DNA from: Paenibacillus jilunlii
Lineage (GTDB): Bacteria > Bacillota > Bacilli > Paenibacillales > Paenibacillaceae
Length of the DNA stretch: 64,000 nucleotides
Direction: 5' to 3'
NCBI RefSeq assembly: GCF_900102965.1
Contig: NZ_FNGM01000002.1
Location: forward strand, 459,500 to 523,499
In this document: piece after piece, positions 39,825 to 49,838 of the stretch
Position numbering within the stretch: the stretch's first letter is position 1
Layout: every line of letters begins with the position of its first letter
Program-made: the position numbers and the translations under genes
Notes under the pieces: model-generated
What the model was told of the DNA's origin: nothing
Databases searched by the model: none
What the model saw: the letters and a program-made list of their open reading frames with translations, nothing else

Positions 39825-39859
39825 AAAAAAAAGACGCAGGAACCTAAATTCCCGCGTCT
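39825..39859 (-). terminator. prs terminator overlapping the stop codon
   Basis: On the minus strand AGACGCGGGAA pairs with TTCCTGCGTCT (one mismatch), followed by eight T. The left arm is the last codons of prs and the stop TAG lies in the loop. Confidence 0.9.
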
Positions 39860-40794
39860 CTGAACAGCTTGTCAATGGAACCGCCTTCGATAATAATGCG
39901 TGTGGCTTCAGCCAGCATAGGTGCTACGGAGAGCACGGTGAAACGGCTGGAATGATCATCCGGCAGCGCAATAGAGTCGGTAACGACAATCTCATCTATA
40001 TTGGGGTGTACCATACGGCTCAAGGCGTCTCCGGAAAAAAGACCATGGGTGGCACAAACGATGCTGTTCTTGGCCCCCCGCTCCTTCAGGCCTTCCACTA
40101 CATTCACAATCGTCGTTCCCGTATCGATCAGATCCTCAATGATGATCGGCGTCCGTCCTTCTACATCACCAATCACATGCGTAATCACCGATTCGTTGTG
40201 GGCCGGACGCTTCTTGATCATAATGGCAAACGGCGAATCCAGACGGCTGGCCAGCTTCTCCGCCATAGAGGCGCGGCCCGCATCTGGTGACACAACCACC
40301 AGGTCGGATAAGCCCTTCACCTTCAGATATCCACTGATCAGATCAAGCGCCGTCAAGTGATCTACCGGTATGTTGAAAAAGCCTTGAATCGCCGCCGCAT
40401 GCAGGTCAATCGTAATCACACGGGTGGCTCCTGCGGTCGTAAGCACATCAGCCACCATCTTCGCCGAAATCGGCTCGCGCGGTGCAGATTTCCGCTCCTG
40501 CCGGGCGTAGCCGTAATAAGGCACAATAATATTAACCGTTCTAGCCGATGCGCGTTTGGCGGCATCGATCATGACCAGCAGCTCTACGAATAGTTCATTA
40601 ATGGGATGCGCGAGGGATTGCACCAAAAATACGTCACAGTTCCGGATGCTCTCTTCGTAATGCACATAAATCTCGCCGCTCTTGAAGCGGGTCAGCTTAA
40701 TCTGGCCCAGCGGGGCACCCAGACGCTCCGCAATATCTGCGGCCAGCTTCGGATTCGACGAACCGGAAAAAATACGCAACTGATGATGATGCAT
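39844..40794 (-). CDS. prs: Ribose-phosphate pyrophosphokinase
   Basis: The 316-residue enzyme has FSGSSNPKLAADIAERLG, RQERKSAPREPISAKMVAD with the ATP-binding residues, and the PRPP signature IIEDLIDTGTTIVNV (with DLIDTGTT). It makes PRPP for nucleotide, histidine and tryptophan synthesis. It follows hisJ by 23 bases and so appears to be read with the his operon, which uses its product as the HisG substrate. Confidence 0.98.
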   Translation of the reverse strand: MHHHQLRIFSGSSNPKLAADIAERLGAPLGQIKLTRFKSGEIYVHYEESIRNCDVFLVQSLAHPINELFVELLVMIDAAKRASARTVNIIVPYYGYARQERKSAPREPISAKMVADVLTTAGATRVITIDLHAAAIQGFFNIPVDHLTALDLISGYLKVKGLSDLVVVSPDAGRASMAEKLASRLDSPFAIMIKKRPAHNESVITHVIGDVEGRTPIIIEDLIDTGTTIVNVVEGLKERGAKNSIVCATHGLFSGDALSRMVHPNIDEIVVTDSIALPDDHSSRFTVLSVAPMLAEATRIIIEGGSIDKLFRDAGI

Positions 40795-40817
40795 AGTACC
40801 CTCCTGGGGATCAAAAT

Positions 40818-41645
40818 TTATAGTTCAAACGGAACGAGCGTACGGACACGCCCCTCAAACACAGCCAGCTTGCGGAAGCCTGTGCGCCACAGCAGGCTCC
40901 GCGCTTCCTGCAAGCCGTCTCCCAGCTTCAGGGGATCATGGGCGTCAGAGCCAAGGGTGAGCGGGATGCCCAGCTCCAGCGCCTGCTGGAGCACATGCCC
41001 CGAGGGGAACATCTCCGCGCACGGCTTGGTAAGTCCGGAAGCGTTAAGCTCCATCGCTATGCCGCTGCCGGCTATTGCCTTCAGCGCTTCATGCTCCAGC
41101 GCCCGCACCTCGGCCTTGCCCTCCGGTGTCTGTGGACCGTAGCCAAACCGTTTGATAACATCCATATGTCCTATAATATCATATAATCCCGATAACGCCG
41201 ACTTCCGCACCGCATCATAATACCGGCGGTAGACCTCCATCACATCCCGGCCTTCCCAGCCCCCGGTTTGGCGAAAGTCCGTGATGTCCCATTCTCCGAG
41301 AAAATGCACCGATCCGATCAGATAATCCCACGGATACGGTGACAAAAGCTCGCGGATCTGCTCCTCATACCCTTCGATATAATCGGCTTCCAGCCCGACA
41401 CGCAGCTCAATTCTTCCGCGATAGCGTTCCTTCAGGTTCAAACATTCCTCGACGTAACGGGGAAGCTCCGACAGCGGCATAGCCATCTCAGGATAGTAGC
41501 TCTCCGAGTCCACATGGATAAGCGGCAGATGGTCTGACAGTCCGAGCTGCTCCAGCCCCAATTCAATCCCCCGCTGAACGTATTCTTCCAGTGTTCCTAC
41601 CGCGTGGCCGCAGCGTTCATGGTGGGTATGATAATCAATACGCAT
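40818..41645 (-). CDS. hisJ: PHP-family histidinol-phosphatase
   Basis: The 275-residue protein has PHP motifs (RIDYHTHHERCGHA, LSDHLPL, YDIIGHMDVI, GSDAHDP) with metal-binding His and Asp. It removes phosphate from histidinol phosphate, the step missing from the HisB present here. It lies 15 bases after hisIE. Confidence 0.95.
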   Translation of the reverse strand: MRIDYHTHHERCGHAVGTLEEYVQRGIELGLEQLGLSDHLPLIHVDSESYYPEMAMPLSELPRYVEECLNLKERYRGRIELRVGLEADYIEGYEEQIRELLSPYPWDYLIGSVHFLGEWDITDFRQTGGWEGRDVMEVYRRYYDAVRKSALSGLYDIIGHMDVIKRFGYGPQTPEGKAEVRALEHEALKAIAGSGIAMELNASGLTKPCAEMFPSGHVLQQALELGIPLTLGSDAHDPLKLGDGLQEARSLLWRTGFRKLAVFEGRVRTLVPFEL

Positions 41646-41660
41646 GTAGAAGGCTCCTTC

Positions 41661-42392
41661 CTAATCGCGGCGGGGCCGTTCATGGCGGGCGCTCAGCTCA
41701 TCCATAATCTCATCCAGCGGCAGCTTGCGCTCCTGCAGCAGCACCAGCAGATGATAGATCAGGTCGCTGACCTCGAGGCGCAGCTCGGCATTATCTTTAT
41801 TTTTGGCAGCGATGATCGTTTCGGAAGCTTCTTCGCCTACCTTCTTAAGAATCTTGTCAACGCCCTTGTCGAACAGGTATGTGGTATATGCCCCTTCGGG
41901 CCGCTCCGCTTCCCGCTCGGCAATCACCTGTTCCAGTTCGCCCAGAACCGCAAACCGCTCACTGTCGTTCAGCCCTTGCCGGGCAGAGACTGCTTCTTGG
42001 CCTCCCTTAACTCCTTTCGCTGCTGCAGGATTGCTCAGCGGAAGCTCACGGAAGAAACAGGAGGTTTCTCCTGTATGGCATGCCGGCCCTTCCGGTATCA
42101 CCTTTACCAGCAGCGTGTCGCTGTCGCAGTCATAATGAATCGAGGTGATGGCCTGGGTATTGCCCGAGGTCCCTCCCTTATGCCACAGCTCGCTGCGCGA
42201 ACGGCTCCAGAACCAGGTCTGTCCGCTCTCCAGCGAGAGCTGCAGCGATTCTTTGTTCATGTAGGCAAACATTAAGACTTCCAGACTTTCCGCATCCTGC
42301 ACTACGGCAGGCAGCAGTCCGGCTTCATTCCAGCGGATGCCCTCTAGTACATCTTGCTGGCTTAGCGCTTTGTTTTGTTCGGCTTCGCTCAT
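41661..42392 (-). CDS. hisIE: Bifunctional phosphoribosyl-AMP cyclohydrolase / phosphoribosyl-ATP pyrophosphatase
   Basis: The 243-residue protein joins HisI (residues about 18-125: [53 protein letters not shown] with the zinc cysteines) and HisE (about 150-240: [27 protein letters not shown]). It performs the second and third steps of histidine synthesis. Its ATG overlaps the hisF stop by four bases (ATGA). Confidence 0.97.
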   Translation of the reverse strand: MSEAEQNKALSQQDVLEGIRWNEAGLLPAVVQDAESLEVLMFAYMNKESLQLSLESGQTWFWSRSRSELWHKGGTSGNTQAITSIHYDCDSDTLLVKVIPEGPACHTGETSCFFRELPLSNPAAAKGVKGGQEAVSARQGLNDSERFAVLGELEQVIAEREAERPEGAYTTYLFDKGVDKILKKVGEEASETIIAAKNKDNAELRLEVSDLIYHLLVLLQERKLPLDEIMDELSARHERPRRD

Positions 42393-43147
42393 CGGATCTC
42401 TACCCCTTTTTGCTTCAGATCTGCTTTTAAATCATGAATGGCAATCTCTTTATAGTGAAAAATCGTCGCTGCCAGTCCCGCATCGGCTTTGCCTTCGGTA
42501 AATACATCATAAAAATGCTCCATCTTCCCTGCTCCCCCGGAGGCAATTACAGGAATAGTGAGCAGGTCACTGACCGCAGCAGTCAGCTTCAGATCGAAGC
42601 CATCCTTGGTGCCGTCCGCATCCATGCTGGTCAGCAGAATCTCGCCCGCTCCCAGCTTCTCGGCTTCCTTGGCCCAGGCCAGCGCACGGATTCCCGTAGG
42701 CTTGCGTCCGCCGTGCGTGTATACTTCCCATTCGCCCCAAGCCTCATTATATTTGGCATCCATCGCCACTACAATGCACTGGGCGCCGAAACGGCGCGCT
42801 CCCTCAAGAATGAGCTGCGGATTGTTGACCGCTGCGGTATTGATGCCGATTTTGTCCGCACCGGCACGCAGGATGCGCTTCATATCCTCCGGTGTGGAGA
42901 TCCCTCCGCCTACCGTGAACGGAATGGCGATTTCACCGGCGGTCTGCCGCACAACTTCCACCATCGTAGCCCGGCCTTCAACAGAAGCGGAAATATCGAG
43001 AAACACAAGCTCATCTGCGCCCTCCCGGTCATACAGTGCCGCCAGCTCCACCGGATCCCCGGCATCGCGCAGATTCACAAAATTCACGCCTTTGACTACC
43101 CGCCCGTCCTTCACATCCAGACAGGGAATGATGCGTTTGGCTAACAT
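42389..43147 (-). CDS. hisF: Imidazole glycerol phosphate synthase, cyclase subunit
   Basis: The 252-residue TIM barrel has [19 protein letters not shown] with the catalytic Asp, [10 protein letters not shown] and [12 protein letters not shown] with the second catalytic Asp. With HisH it makes IGP and AICAR. The start at 43147 has AAGGGG upstream; the longer frame to 43276 runs through low-complexity non-coding DNA. Unlike in most Bacillales, hisF lies over 1 kb from hisA. Confidence 0.97.
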   Translation of the reverse strand: MLAKRIIPCLDVKDGRVVKGVNFVNLRDAGDPVELAALYDREGADELVFLDISASVEGRATMVEVVRQTAGEIAIPFTVGGGISTPEDMKRILRAGADKIGINTAAVNNPQLILEGARRFGAQCIVVAMDAKYNEAWGEWEVYTHGGRKPTGIRALAWAKEAEKLGAGEILLTSMDADGTKDGFDLKLTAAVSDLLTIPVIASGGAGKMEHFYDVFTEGKADAGLAATIFHYKEIAIHDLKADLKQKGVEIR

Positions 43148-43230
43148 GAAATAACCCCTTTCCGTAGTTTTCGAGCGAAAACCTGTTTCGATCCAACCAT
43201 TTCCCCTAAGGGATTTCGATCCCCCTAAAT

Positions 43231-43248
43231 CCCCCTTAGCCAAGGGGG
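43231..43248. repeat. CCCCCTT/AAGGGGG palindrome
   Basis: CCCCCTT-AGCC-AAGGGGG is a perfect 7-bp stem in a C-rich stretch (43200-43265) with several CCCCTAA units. No T-run follows, so it is not a clear terminator. Confidence 0.6.
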
Positions 43249-43330
43249 ACCCCAAGGGCCCCGGCCCTCTGGACACCTGGATGGCTGGCGTGGGCAGGGG
43301 TTGTGCGCTCCCGGGCGACTATAGGGCTAG

Positions 43331-43480
43331 AAAACGCTAAGTGGTTTTAGTTGGATTTTGTACACCTAATTCATGCAAATTCATCCCACACGGCCGCTTT
43401 CAGCCTAATTAGTGGTACTTTTTCCAACATAGGCTACTCCATAAACCGAATGAGCGCGATTAGTGAACCTTTTTCCCACT
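43331..43480. repeat. Diverged relative of the GGAAAAAGG repeat, copy C
   Basis: CCTAATTAGTGGTACTTTTTCCAAC near 43404-43428 (cited as one motif in parts: AATTAGTGG, CTTTTTCCAAC) and GATTAGTGAACCTTTTTCCCAC near 43459 repeat the AATTAGTG-TTTTTCC arrangement of copies A and B in reverse orientation. Confidence 0.5.
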
Positions 43481-43710
43481 AAGGATGACTGCTCTGTTCA
43501 TAAACTTGTTTAAAATTCAATCTCATAGAGATCAAAAACAAGTACAAACCCAAATATAACCCCAAAAACCACCTACGTGTTCCACGTTTTGGCCCCTGGC
43601 GGGACGGCGGCCTCGCACCACCTGCGGAAAGATAAAGGTAGGCTTGACCGCACCTGTGTGAGCATTAAACCAACTTTAACTTCGGCTTGAGCGTCAACCT
43701 CAACATTGAC

Positions 43711-44119
43711 TGCAACTTTTACAGCAGAAGAGCTCTAAATCGGCCGAAAAATCGTATCCATCGAACTCTGCTATACAGTTGAATCGGGCCAAATGTGCAC
43801 TTTTACCAGAATTCCGGAAATCAGCTGTACAGAATGCAGCAGATGGTGATTTAACGCATGATAATGAGCTTTCTATTGCAGAAAGTGCAATCATTTCATA
43901 AGTGCCAATAGTCAACCAACATGACCTAGAGCTCTAACTGCATAACGTACAATTATTTACTCGGCTTTTAGGTGTTCCAGTAGTTTAAATGTATTTCGTA
44001 CAACTAAATTTCGGCAATCTCCCGCATATGGCCTAGCCATCTATTTATAGCTGTACGAAATGCAATTAAAGTTCCTTTTAGACCTTTTCAACTGAAATTA
44101 AATGTACGAATTACAATTA
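43711..44119. repeat. Phased array of short palindromes between hisF and hisA
   Basis: A TG(T/C)A-N5-T(A/G)CA motif, usually followed by (A/G)(T/C)(T/A)A, recurs at 43711, 43826, 43877, 43939, 43990, 44052 and 44103, with a degenerate copy near 43769. From 43826 on, the starts are 51, 62, 51, 62 and 51 bases apart, so each second copy is 113 bases from its partner. Examples are TGCATAACGTACAATTA (43939) and TGTACGAAATGCAATTA (44052). Sequence between copies is poorly conserved. No convincing gene lies in 43148-44230. Confidence 0.7.
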
Positions 44120-44230
44120 AGATTCTCACAAATCCAGAAGGTAAGAGAACACAAGCAGCTCCTGAGTATATTCGGAGGATTCATGCGAGTAAGTGAACAC
44201 CGCTGCACTCCAGAGCCCTATAGCTTCTGC

Positions 44231-44968
44231 CTACTTGCTGTCCAGCGCCTGAAGCGCCTCAGCCAGATCAATATTGCCGGTGTACAGCGCTTTGCCGACT
44301 ATCGCTCCGCCGATACCGCTGCCGCTATGAACGCTCAGACGCAGCAGGTCGTCCAGACTCGTTACACCGCCTGAAGCAATAACGGTTTTGCCGCTGGTGG
44401 CAGCCATGGACAGGATACCCTCGATGTTGGGTCCCTGCATCATGCCGTCGCGTGAGATGTCGGTGTAGATGAACGTCTCAGCCCCTTTGGCGGCCAGCTC
44501 CTTGGCCAGGTCCTCCGCACGCACCTCGGAGGTGTTCAGCCAGCCGTGAGTAGCTACATATCCACCCCGGGCATCGATGCCGATTGCAACCTTGTCACCG
44601 TATTTGGCGAGCACAGCCTCTGTGAACGCGTGGTCGTTGATCGCCGCAGTGCCAATAATGACCCGGCTCACGCCGAGACCCAGCAGTTTCTCGACATCCG
44701 CAAGCGTACGGAGTCCTCCGCCTACCTGCACAGGGACGCCTGCGTTTTTGGCAATTGCCCCGATGATGGCATCATTCACCGGATGTCCGGCTTTGGCCCC
44801 GTCCAAATCGACGAGATGAATAAATTTCCCGCCCTGCTCTTCCCACGATTTGGCCACGCTCACCGGGCTGTCGTTGTAAATGGTTTCCTGATTGTAGTCA
44901 CCCTGCTGCAGTCTGACGCATTTTCCATCCCGGATATCAATTGCCGGATATACGATAAAAGAAGACAT
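44231..44968 (-). CDS. hisA: Phosphoribosylformimino-5-aminoimidazole carboxamide ribotide isomerase
   Basis: The 245-residue TIM barrel has [20 protein letters not shown] with the catalytic Asp8-type residue, [10 protein letters not shown], and YTDISRDGM with the second Asp. It performs the fourth step of histidine synthesis. It is separated from hisH by a structured 145-base gap. Confidence 0.98.
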   Translation of the reverse strand: MSSFIVYPAIDIRDGKCVRLQQGDYNQETIYNDSPVSVAKSWEEQGGKFIHLVDLDGAKAGHPVNDAIIGAIAKNAGVPVQVGGGLRTLADVEKLLGLGVSRVIIGTAAINDHAFTEAVLAKYGDKVAIGIDARGGYVATHGWLNTSEVRAEDLAKELAAKGAETFIYTDISRDGMMQGPNIEGILSMAATSGKTVIASGGVTSLDDLLRLSVHSGSGIGGAIVGKALYTGNIDLAEALQALDSK

Positions 44969-45010
44969 GTGGCGCTCCCACTTTCGTTACAATATAGTTA
45001 TACAAAGAGT

Positions 45011-45096
45011 GAACCTAAGAATCTATCCCCGTGAATCGATGAACCCCTGTAATAACAGGGGATTCGCCGGTTCGGCGTGATCCAATTCTTAAGTTC
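45011..45096. repeat. Compact multi-stem element between hisH and hisA
   Basis: GAACCTAAGAAT (45011-45022) is complementary at 11 of 12 positions to ATTCTTAAGTTC (45085-45096). The loop holds two more stems, CCCCTG/CAGGGG (45044-45061) and CGCCG/CGGCG (45065-45077). It is either a leader RNA structure in front of hisA or a small mobile-type insertion. Confidence 0.65.
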
Positions 45097-45113
45097 AGCT
45101 TATATATAGCGGG

Positions 45114-45737
45114 CTACGCCCGCGTGCCCTTCAGCTTCAAAAAATTGCCCAGCAGCTTCATCCCCAGCTCCCCGCTCTTCTCCGGGTGAAACTGCATACC
45201 GAATACATTCTCCCGGCCTACAATAGCCGTAACCGGATGCCCGTAATCTGTGACAGCAAGCAGATCGCTCTGCTGTGCCATGATGGCATGGAAAGAGTGG
45301 ACAAAATACACATGTCCTGCTTCAAGCCCTGAGAACAGAGGACTCTGCGGCTGCAGAAAGTCCAGCTTGTTCCAGCCCATATGCGGCACTTTATAGCCCT
45401 CACGGGGCGCAAAACGCACTACCGAGCCAGGCAGAAGATCCAGTCCTTCGTGGGTGCCGTACTCCTCGCCGCTGCTGAACAGCAGCTGCATGCCGAGGCA
45501 TATCCCCAAAAGCGGCTGGCCTGAAGCTGCGGCCTTTTGGACCACAGCATCCAGCCCACTCTCCCGCAGATGCTCCATCGCATCGCCAAACGCACCGACT
45601 CCCGGCAGAATGACGCTATCGGCAGCCAGAATCTCCCCGGCCTCACCCGTCACAAGACTTTTATACCCGAGTCGTTCCACCGCCTTGCTGACACTATGCA
45701 GATTGCCCATGCCGTAATCGACGATTGCAACAGTCAT
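45114..45737 (-). CDS. hisH: Imidazole glycerol phosphate synthase, glutaminase subunit
   Basis: The 207-residue class I glutamine amidotransferase has IVDYGMGNLHSV, LPGVGAFGDAM, LLGICLGMQLLF with the catalytic Cys and FHPEKSGELG with the catalytic His/Glu. It supplies ammonia to HisF. Its ATG directly follows the hisB stop. Confidence 0.98.
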   Translation of the reverse strand: MTVAIVDYGMGNLHSVSKAVERLGYKSLVTGEAGEILAADSVILPGVGAFGDAMEHLRESGLDAVVQKAAASGQPLLGICLGMQLLFSSGEEYGTHEGLDLLPGSVVRFAPREGYKVPHMGWNKLDFLQPQSPLFSGLEAGHVYFVHSFHAIMAQQSDLLAVTDYGHPVTAIVGRENVFGMQFHPEKSGELGMKLLGNFLKLKGTRA

Positions 45738-46349
45738 CTACAGCACTCCCTTCGTGGAAGGCACACCCTTCACGCGCGGGTCAATCAGTGTGGCTTCGTC
45801 CAGCGCCCGTCCCAGCGCCTTGAATATCGCTTCGATCATGTGGTGCGTATTCGAGCCGTAGTGTACGATTACGTGCAGCGTAATCCGCGCCTCCAGCGCG
45901 AATTTCCACAGAAATTCATGCACCAGCTCCGTTGAAAAACTGCCCACCTGTTGTGAAGGATACGTTGCCCGGTATTCAAAATGCGGCCGGTTGCTGATGT
46001 CGATGACCACCTGAGCCAGCGCCTCATCCATAGGGATGAAGACATTGGCGTAGCGTTTGATGCCTTTTTTGTCGCCCAGCGCTTCACGGAATGCCTGGCC
46101 CAGACAGATGCCGATGTCTTCAACTGTGTGGTGATCATCAATGTCGATGTCGCCCCGCGCCTGCACAGACAGATCAAACTGGCCGTGCTTCGTGAATAAA
46201 TCCAGCATATGATTCAGAAATGGCACATCCGTCTCCAGCTCCGAGACCCCGCTGCCGTCCACGGCCAGGGAAAGCTTAATATCCGTTTCGTTAGTTTTGC
46301 GGCTTAGTCCGGCCTTGCGCACAGCTCCAGCTTCGTTGTTACTTTCCAT
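45738..46349 (-). CDS. hisB: Imidazoleglycerol-phosphate dehydratase
   Basis: The 203-residue monofunctional HisB has [42 protein letters not shown] and [14 protein letters not shown], with the manganese-binding histidines. I choose the ATG at 46349, which has GGTGGAG upstream; a GTG at 46361 is also in frame. It overlaps the end of hisD by 11 bases. Confidence 0.97.
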   Translation of the reverse strand: MESNNEAGAVRKAGLSRKTNETDIKLSLAVDGSGVSELETDVPFLNHMLDLFTKHGQFDLSVQARGDIDIDDHHTVEDIGICLGQAFREALGDKKGIKRYANVFIPMDEALAQVVIDISNRPHFEYRATYPSQQVGSFSTELVHEFLWKFALEARITLHVIVHYGSNTHHMIEAIFKALGRALDEATLIDPRVKGVPSTKGVL

Positions 46350-47646
46350 TTCCGTCTCCACCCTTCGCTTCGTTCTGTAGTCGGATCTCTATTGCCCGCG
46401 CATGGCCTTCCAGCCCCTCACGGCGTGCCAGTTCTATAATCGTTGCCCCGTCCTGCAGCAGTGCTTCTTTGCTGTAATAGATCAGGCTGGATTTCTTAAT
46501 GAAATCATCCACATCCACCGGCGACGAGAACCGCGCTGTGCCGTTGGTCGGAATAATATGATTCGGCCCGGCAAAATAATCCCCCACCGGCTCCGAGCTG
46601 TACGGGCCCAGGAAAATAGCTCCGGCGTTCTCGATGCTGCCGAGCAGGCCCATCGGGTCTTCCGTGACAATCTCCAGATGCTCCGGCGCCAGCCGGTTCA
46701 CCACGGAGATTCCTTCTGCCAGCGATTCCACGACGATAATCGCGCCGTAGTGGTCTACAGAGGCACGCGCGATGGCCTCGCGCGGAAGCTCACTCAGCTG
46801 CCGTTCTACTTCGGCAGCGACTGCCTCCGCCAAGCGCTGCGACGGCGTGACCAGGATGGCCGAGGCCATTTCGTCGTGCTCGGCCTGCGAGAGCAGGTCG
46901 GCCGCGACGTAGGCGGCCTCGGCGGTATCGTCGGCGAGCACGACGATCTCGCTCGGTCCGGCGATGCTGTCGATGTCGACAGCGCCGTAGACCTCGCGTT
47001 TGGCCAGGGCCACGTAGATGTTCCCTGGCCCGCAGATCTTGTCGACCGGCGCGATGGACGCCGTGCCGAACGCCAGTGCGGCGACCGCCTGCGCGCCGCC
47101 CACGCGGTAGATCTCGTTCACGCCGGCTTCAGCGGCGGCCACGAGAATGTAAGGATCGATGCCCTCCGTGCCGCCCGTCGACGGCGGAGTGACCATCACG
47201 ATCTCCGGCACGCCGGCGATCTGGGCCGGAATCACGTTCATCAGCACCGAGGACGGATAGGCTGCCTTGCCGCCGGGAACATAGACGCCCACGCGTTTCA
47301 GCGGGCGGATGATCTGGCCGAGGATCGTGCCGTCCGGCTGCAGATCCATCCAGGAATTGCGTTTCTGCCGGGCATGAAACACCCGGATATTGGCTGCGGC
47401 CGCGCGGATCGCCGTCACAAAGGATTCCTCCACCCGGCCATACGCCGCCTGGAGCTCCTCCTCCGTCACACGCAGCCCGGCAGCTGTAAGCACAGCACCG
47501 TCAAAACGTTCCGTATAGCGGAGCAGTGCGGCATCGCCCTCTTTTTTGATATCGGCCACGATTTGCTTCACAGCCTTGTTTTGCTCCGGCGTTCCGTATT
47601 CCACTTCACGCTGAAGCTTAAATTCCTTGCCCGATTGAATCTTCAC
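46339..47646 (-). CDS. hisD: Histidinol dehydrogenase
   Basis: The 435-residue NAD enzyme has [17 protein letters not shown], the zinc and catalytic regions [14 protein letters not shown] and RLAPEHLEI, and [17 protein letters not shown]. It oxidises histidinol to histidine. The start is the GTG at 47646 ([11 protein letters not shown]) with AAGGGGG about 9 bases upstream; the longer frame extends into the end of hisG. Confidence 0.96.
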   Translation of the reverse strand: MKIQSGKEFKLQREVEYGTPEQNKAVKQIVADIKKEGDAALLRYTERFDGAVLTAAGLRVTEEELQAAYGRVEESFVTAIRAAAANIRVFHARQKRNSWMDLQPDGTILGQIIRPLKRVGVYVPGGKAAYPSSVLMNVIPAQIAGVPEIVMVTPPSTGGTEGIDPYILVAAAEAGVNEIYRVGGAQAVAALAFGTASIAPVDKICGPGNIYVALAKREVYGAVDIDSIAGPSEIVVLADDTAEAAYVAADLLSQAEHDEMASAILVTPSQRLAEAVAAEVERQLSELPREAIARASVDHYGAIIVVESLAEGISVVNRLAPEHLEIVTEDPMGLLGSIENAGAIFLGPYSSEPVGDYFAGPNHIIPTNGTARFSSPVDVDDFIKKSSLIYYSKEALLQDGATIIELARREGLEGHARAIEIRLQNEAKGGDGNGK

Positions 47647-47669
47647 CGCTGCTTCCCCCTTTTTCGTCC

Positions 47670-48326
47670 TTAGCGTTGTACTCCGCCCGTTGCCAGTCCC
47701 GGCCCGGTGATAACCGCCTGCAGGCGGTCGCACAGCTGCTGAATCTCTTCATTCTTCATCCGGTAGCTTACACGGTTAGCCACAAGCCGGCTTGTAATCT
47801 CGAAGATGCTCTTCATCTCCACCAGTCCGTTGTCCTTCAGCGTCTGTCCGGTCTCCACCATATCGACGATGCGGTCGGCAAGGCCGATCAGCGGCGCAAG
47901 CTCAATGGAGCCGTTCAGCTTCACAACCTCCACCTGCTGCCCCTGTTCGCGGAAATAGCGCGAAGCCACATTCGGATATTTGGTCGCCACCCGCTGCTGA
48001 ATGCCCGGCTGCCAGTTCGGCAGGCCGATAATCGACATCCGGCAGCGCGCGATTCCCAAATCGAGCAGCTCGTAGACGTCCCGGTTCTCCTCCAGCAGCA
48101 CATCCTTGCCGACAATGCCGATATCAGCTACTCCATATTCCACATAAGTCGGCACATCCACCGGCTTGGCCAAGATGAACTCCATTCCCGCATCCGGCAG
48201 TGAGATCACCAGCTTGCGCGACTCTTCGCCATCCGGCGGAATCGGCAGTCCCGCCTGGCGGAACAGCTCCGCCGCTTTGTTGTATATCCGTCCTTTCGGC
48301 ATGGCCACCTTCAATATCTGCGACAT
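47670..48326 (-). CDS. hisG: ATP phosphoribosyltransferase, short catalytic subunit
   Basis: The 218-residue protein is the short HisG form ([58 protein letters not shown] in parts), which lacks the C-terminal regulatory domain and requires HisZ, encoded just upstream. It makes the first, feedback-controlled step. The start at 48326 has GGAGGT 8 bases upstream. Confidence 0.97.
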   Translation of the reverse strand: MSQILKVAMPKGRIYNKAAELFRQAGLPIPPDGEESRKLVISLPDAGMEFILAKPVDVPTYVEYGVADIGIVGKDVLLEENRDVYELLDLGIARCRMSIIGLPNWQPGIQQRVATKYPNVASRYFREQGQQVEVVKLNGSIELAPLIGLADRIVDMVETGQTLKDNGLVEMKSIFEITSRLVANRVSYRMKNEEIQQLCDRLQAVITGPGLATGGVQR

Positions 48327-48422
48327 GATCATAGACCTCCGTTTCCTTGCCCATTTATAGGTCAAACCTGATATTCTATCCTGAAATAACGATGTCCGAT
48401 TCTCACGACATTGTTATGGAAG

Positions 48423-48450
48423 CCTCGAATTTGGCAAAGCCAAATTGAGG
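48423..48450. repeat. Hairpin in the hisZ-hisG gap
   Basis: AATTTGGC-AAA-GCCAAATT (48428-48446) with flanking CCTC and GAGG forms a 12-bp stem with one bulged G. No T-run follows on either strand. The hisZ-hisG gap of 249 bases is otherwise empty; mRNA processing or a repeat element is possible. Confidence 0.6.
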
Positions 48451-48575
48451 GCCTTCCCCGAGATTTCATCGTCTGATTTGCCGCCAAAGGGCGGCATGAA
48501 TGTCTATCACTTCAGAATGCTGTAGAAACCCTGCTGCTTGGCACGTTCCATCCCGCAGCCTCATTCATCCTCTTC

Positions 48576-49799
48576 TCAGCCATGCTCGCTGACAAAAGAC
48601 ACAAACGTATAAACCTCCCCGTACCTGTCGCCTTCCGCTTCAACCGTATCCGTGTCCAGACGCTTCACCGTTTTGAGATCGCCGGGCTCTGCCGCCAGAC
48701 GCGTCACTACCACATGCCCTTCGGCCCGCAGGCGCGCCGCCTCTGCCAGACCTTCTTTGCGCCGAGGAGCGTCATACTGGATCAGAACCGGCAGCTCTTC
48801 CTCTTCCGGCACACCGGATACGCCGTCGAGAATACGGTTCGTCTTCAAGGAGAAGCCCGTCGAAGGAACAGGGCGTCCGAACTGCTGCAGCAGATTGTCA
48901 TAACGGCCGCCGCTGCATACCGGAAATCCGAGCTCCGAAGCGTAGCCCTCGAAGGTCATGCCTGTATAATAGGAGAAGTCGCCAATCATCGTCAGGTCAA
49001 TCAGCACATGCTGCGAAACCCCGTATGACACCAGCACTTCCCACACCTTGCATAGATGCTCAATAGAGGCCCGGGCCAGCGGATGGCTGCTGAGCTCAAG
49101 CGCCTGGCCGCAGATTTCTTTGCCTCCCCGCAGCCGCAGCAGCCCGTCCAGCTCATTCTTCTGCGCCTCGGACAGCTCCAGACGCCGCAGCGTCTCGCGG
49201 AACGCCACATAATCACGGTTCAGCAAGTGGCTCTTAAGCTCCTCCTGCGCGTCAGGAAGACCGGCTACCGCCTCCTGGAACAGCCCGTCGAGGAAGCCGA
49301 CATGCCCCATGGCGATTTTGAAGGACTTCACACCGGCTGCCTGCAGCGAGGAAATCGCCAGCGCCACAACCTCGGCATCCGCCTCCGGTGAATCGTCTCC
49401 GACCAGCTCAACCCCGGTTTGAAAAAACTCCGCCTCCCGCCCCGCTTCCTCCTCAATCGCCCGGAACACGTTGGCGTGATAGGACAAGCGGAGCGGCAGC
49501 GGCTCGTCTTTTAACAGTGAAGAAACTACACGCGCCACCGGCGCTGTCATCTCAGAGCGCAGCACCAGGGCCTGCCCGCGGTTGTTAAGCAATTTATAGA
49601 GTTTCTGGTCCGATGTGGAGCTGGCCACGCCGACCGTATCGTAATATTCCAAAGTGGGCGTAATCACCTGCCGGTACCCCCAGCGGCTCATGCAGTGCAG
49701 CACATCATTCTCGATCTTGCGCAGCTTGGCCACTGCACGCGGGAGATAGTCACGCACACCGGCCGGCTTCTCGAATCCCTTGGGTTTGGACATCTTCAT
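48576..49799 (-). CDS. hisZ: ATP phosphoribosyltransferase regulatory subunit
   Basis: The 407-residue protein resembles histidyl-tRNA synthetase (GVRDYLPRAVAKLRKIE, VITPTLEYYD, LRSEMTAPVARV, SYTGMTFEGYASELGFPVCSGGRYD in parts) but lacks a tRNA-binding domain, which marks HisZ. It activates and gives histidine feedback to the short HisG. It is first in the operon; GAGGTG lies just before the ATG. Confidence 0.96.
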   Translation of the reverse strand: MKMSKPKGFEKPAGVRDYLPRAVAKLRKIENDVLHCMSRWGYRQVITPTLEYYDTVGVASSTSDQKLYKLLNNRGQALVLRSEMTAPVARVVSSLLKDEPLPLRLSYHANVFRAIEEEAGREAEFFQTGVELVGDDSPEADAEVVALAISSLQAAGVKSFKIAMGHVGFLDGLFQEAVAGLPDAQEELKSHLLNRDYVAFRETLRRLELSEAQKNELDGLLRLRGGKEICGQALELSSHPLARASIEHLCKVWEVLVSYGVSQHVLIDLTMIGDFSYYTGMTFEGYASELGFPVCSGGRYDNLLQQFGRPVPSTGFSLKTNRILDGVSGVPEEEELPVLIQYDAPRRKEGLAEAARLRAEGHVVVTRLAAEPGDLKTVKRLDTDTVEAEGDRYGEVYTFVSFVSEHG

Positions 49800-49838
49800 T
49801 GGTCACCTCGTCAGATATCATCAATAGAATGAAAAATG

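Noticed and set aside
43700..43915. A 71-codon minus-strand frame in the hisA-hisF gap
   Set aside because: It has no ribosome site, spans the palindrome motifs and has an unnatural composition; treated as chance.
43711..44119. CRISPR array
   Set aside because: The conserved motif is only 13-17 bases and degenerate, spacers vary little in length and no cas gene is near.
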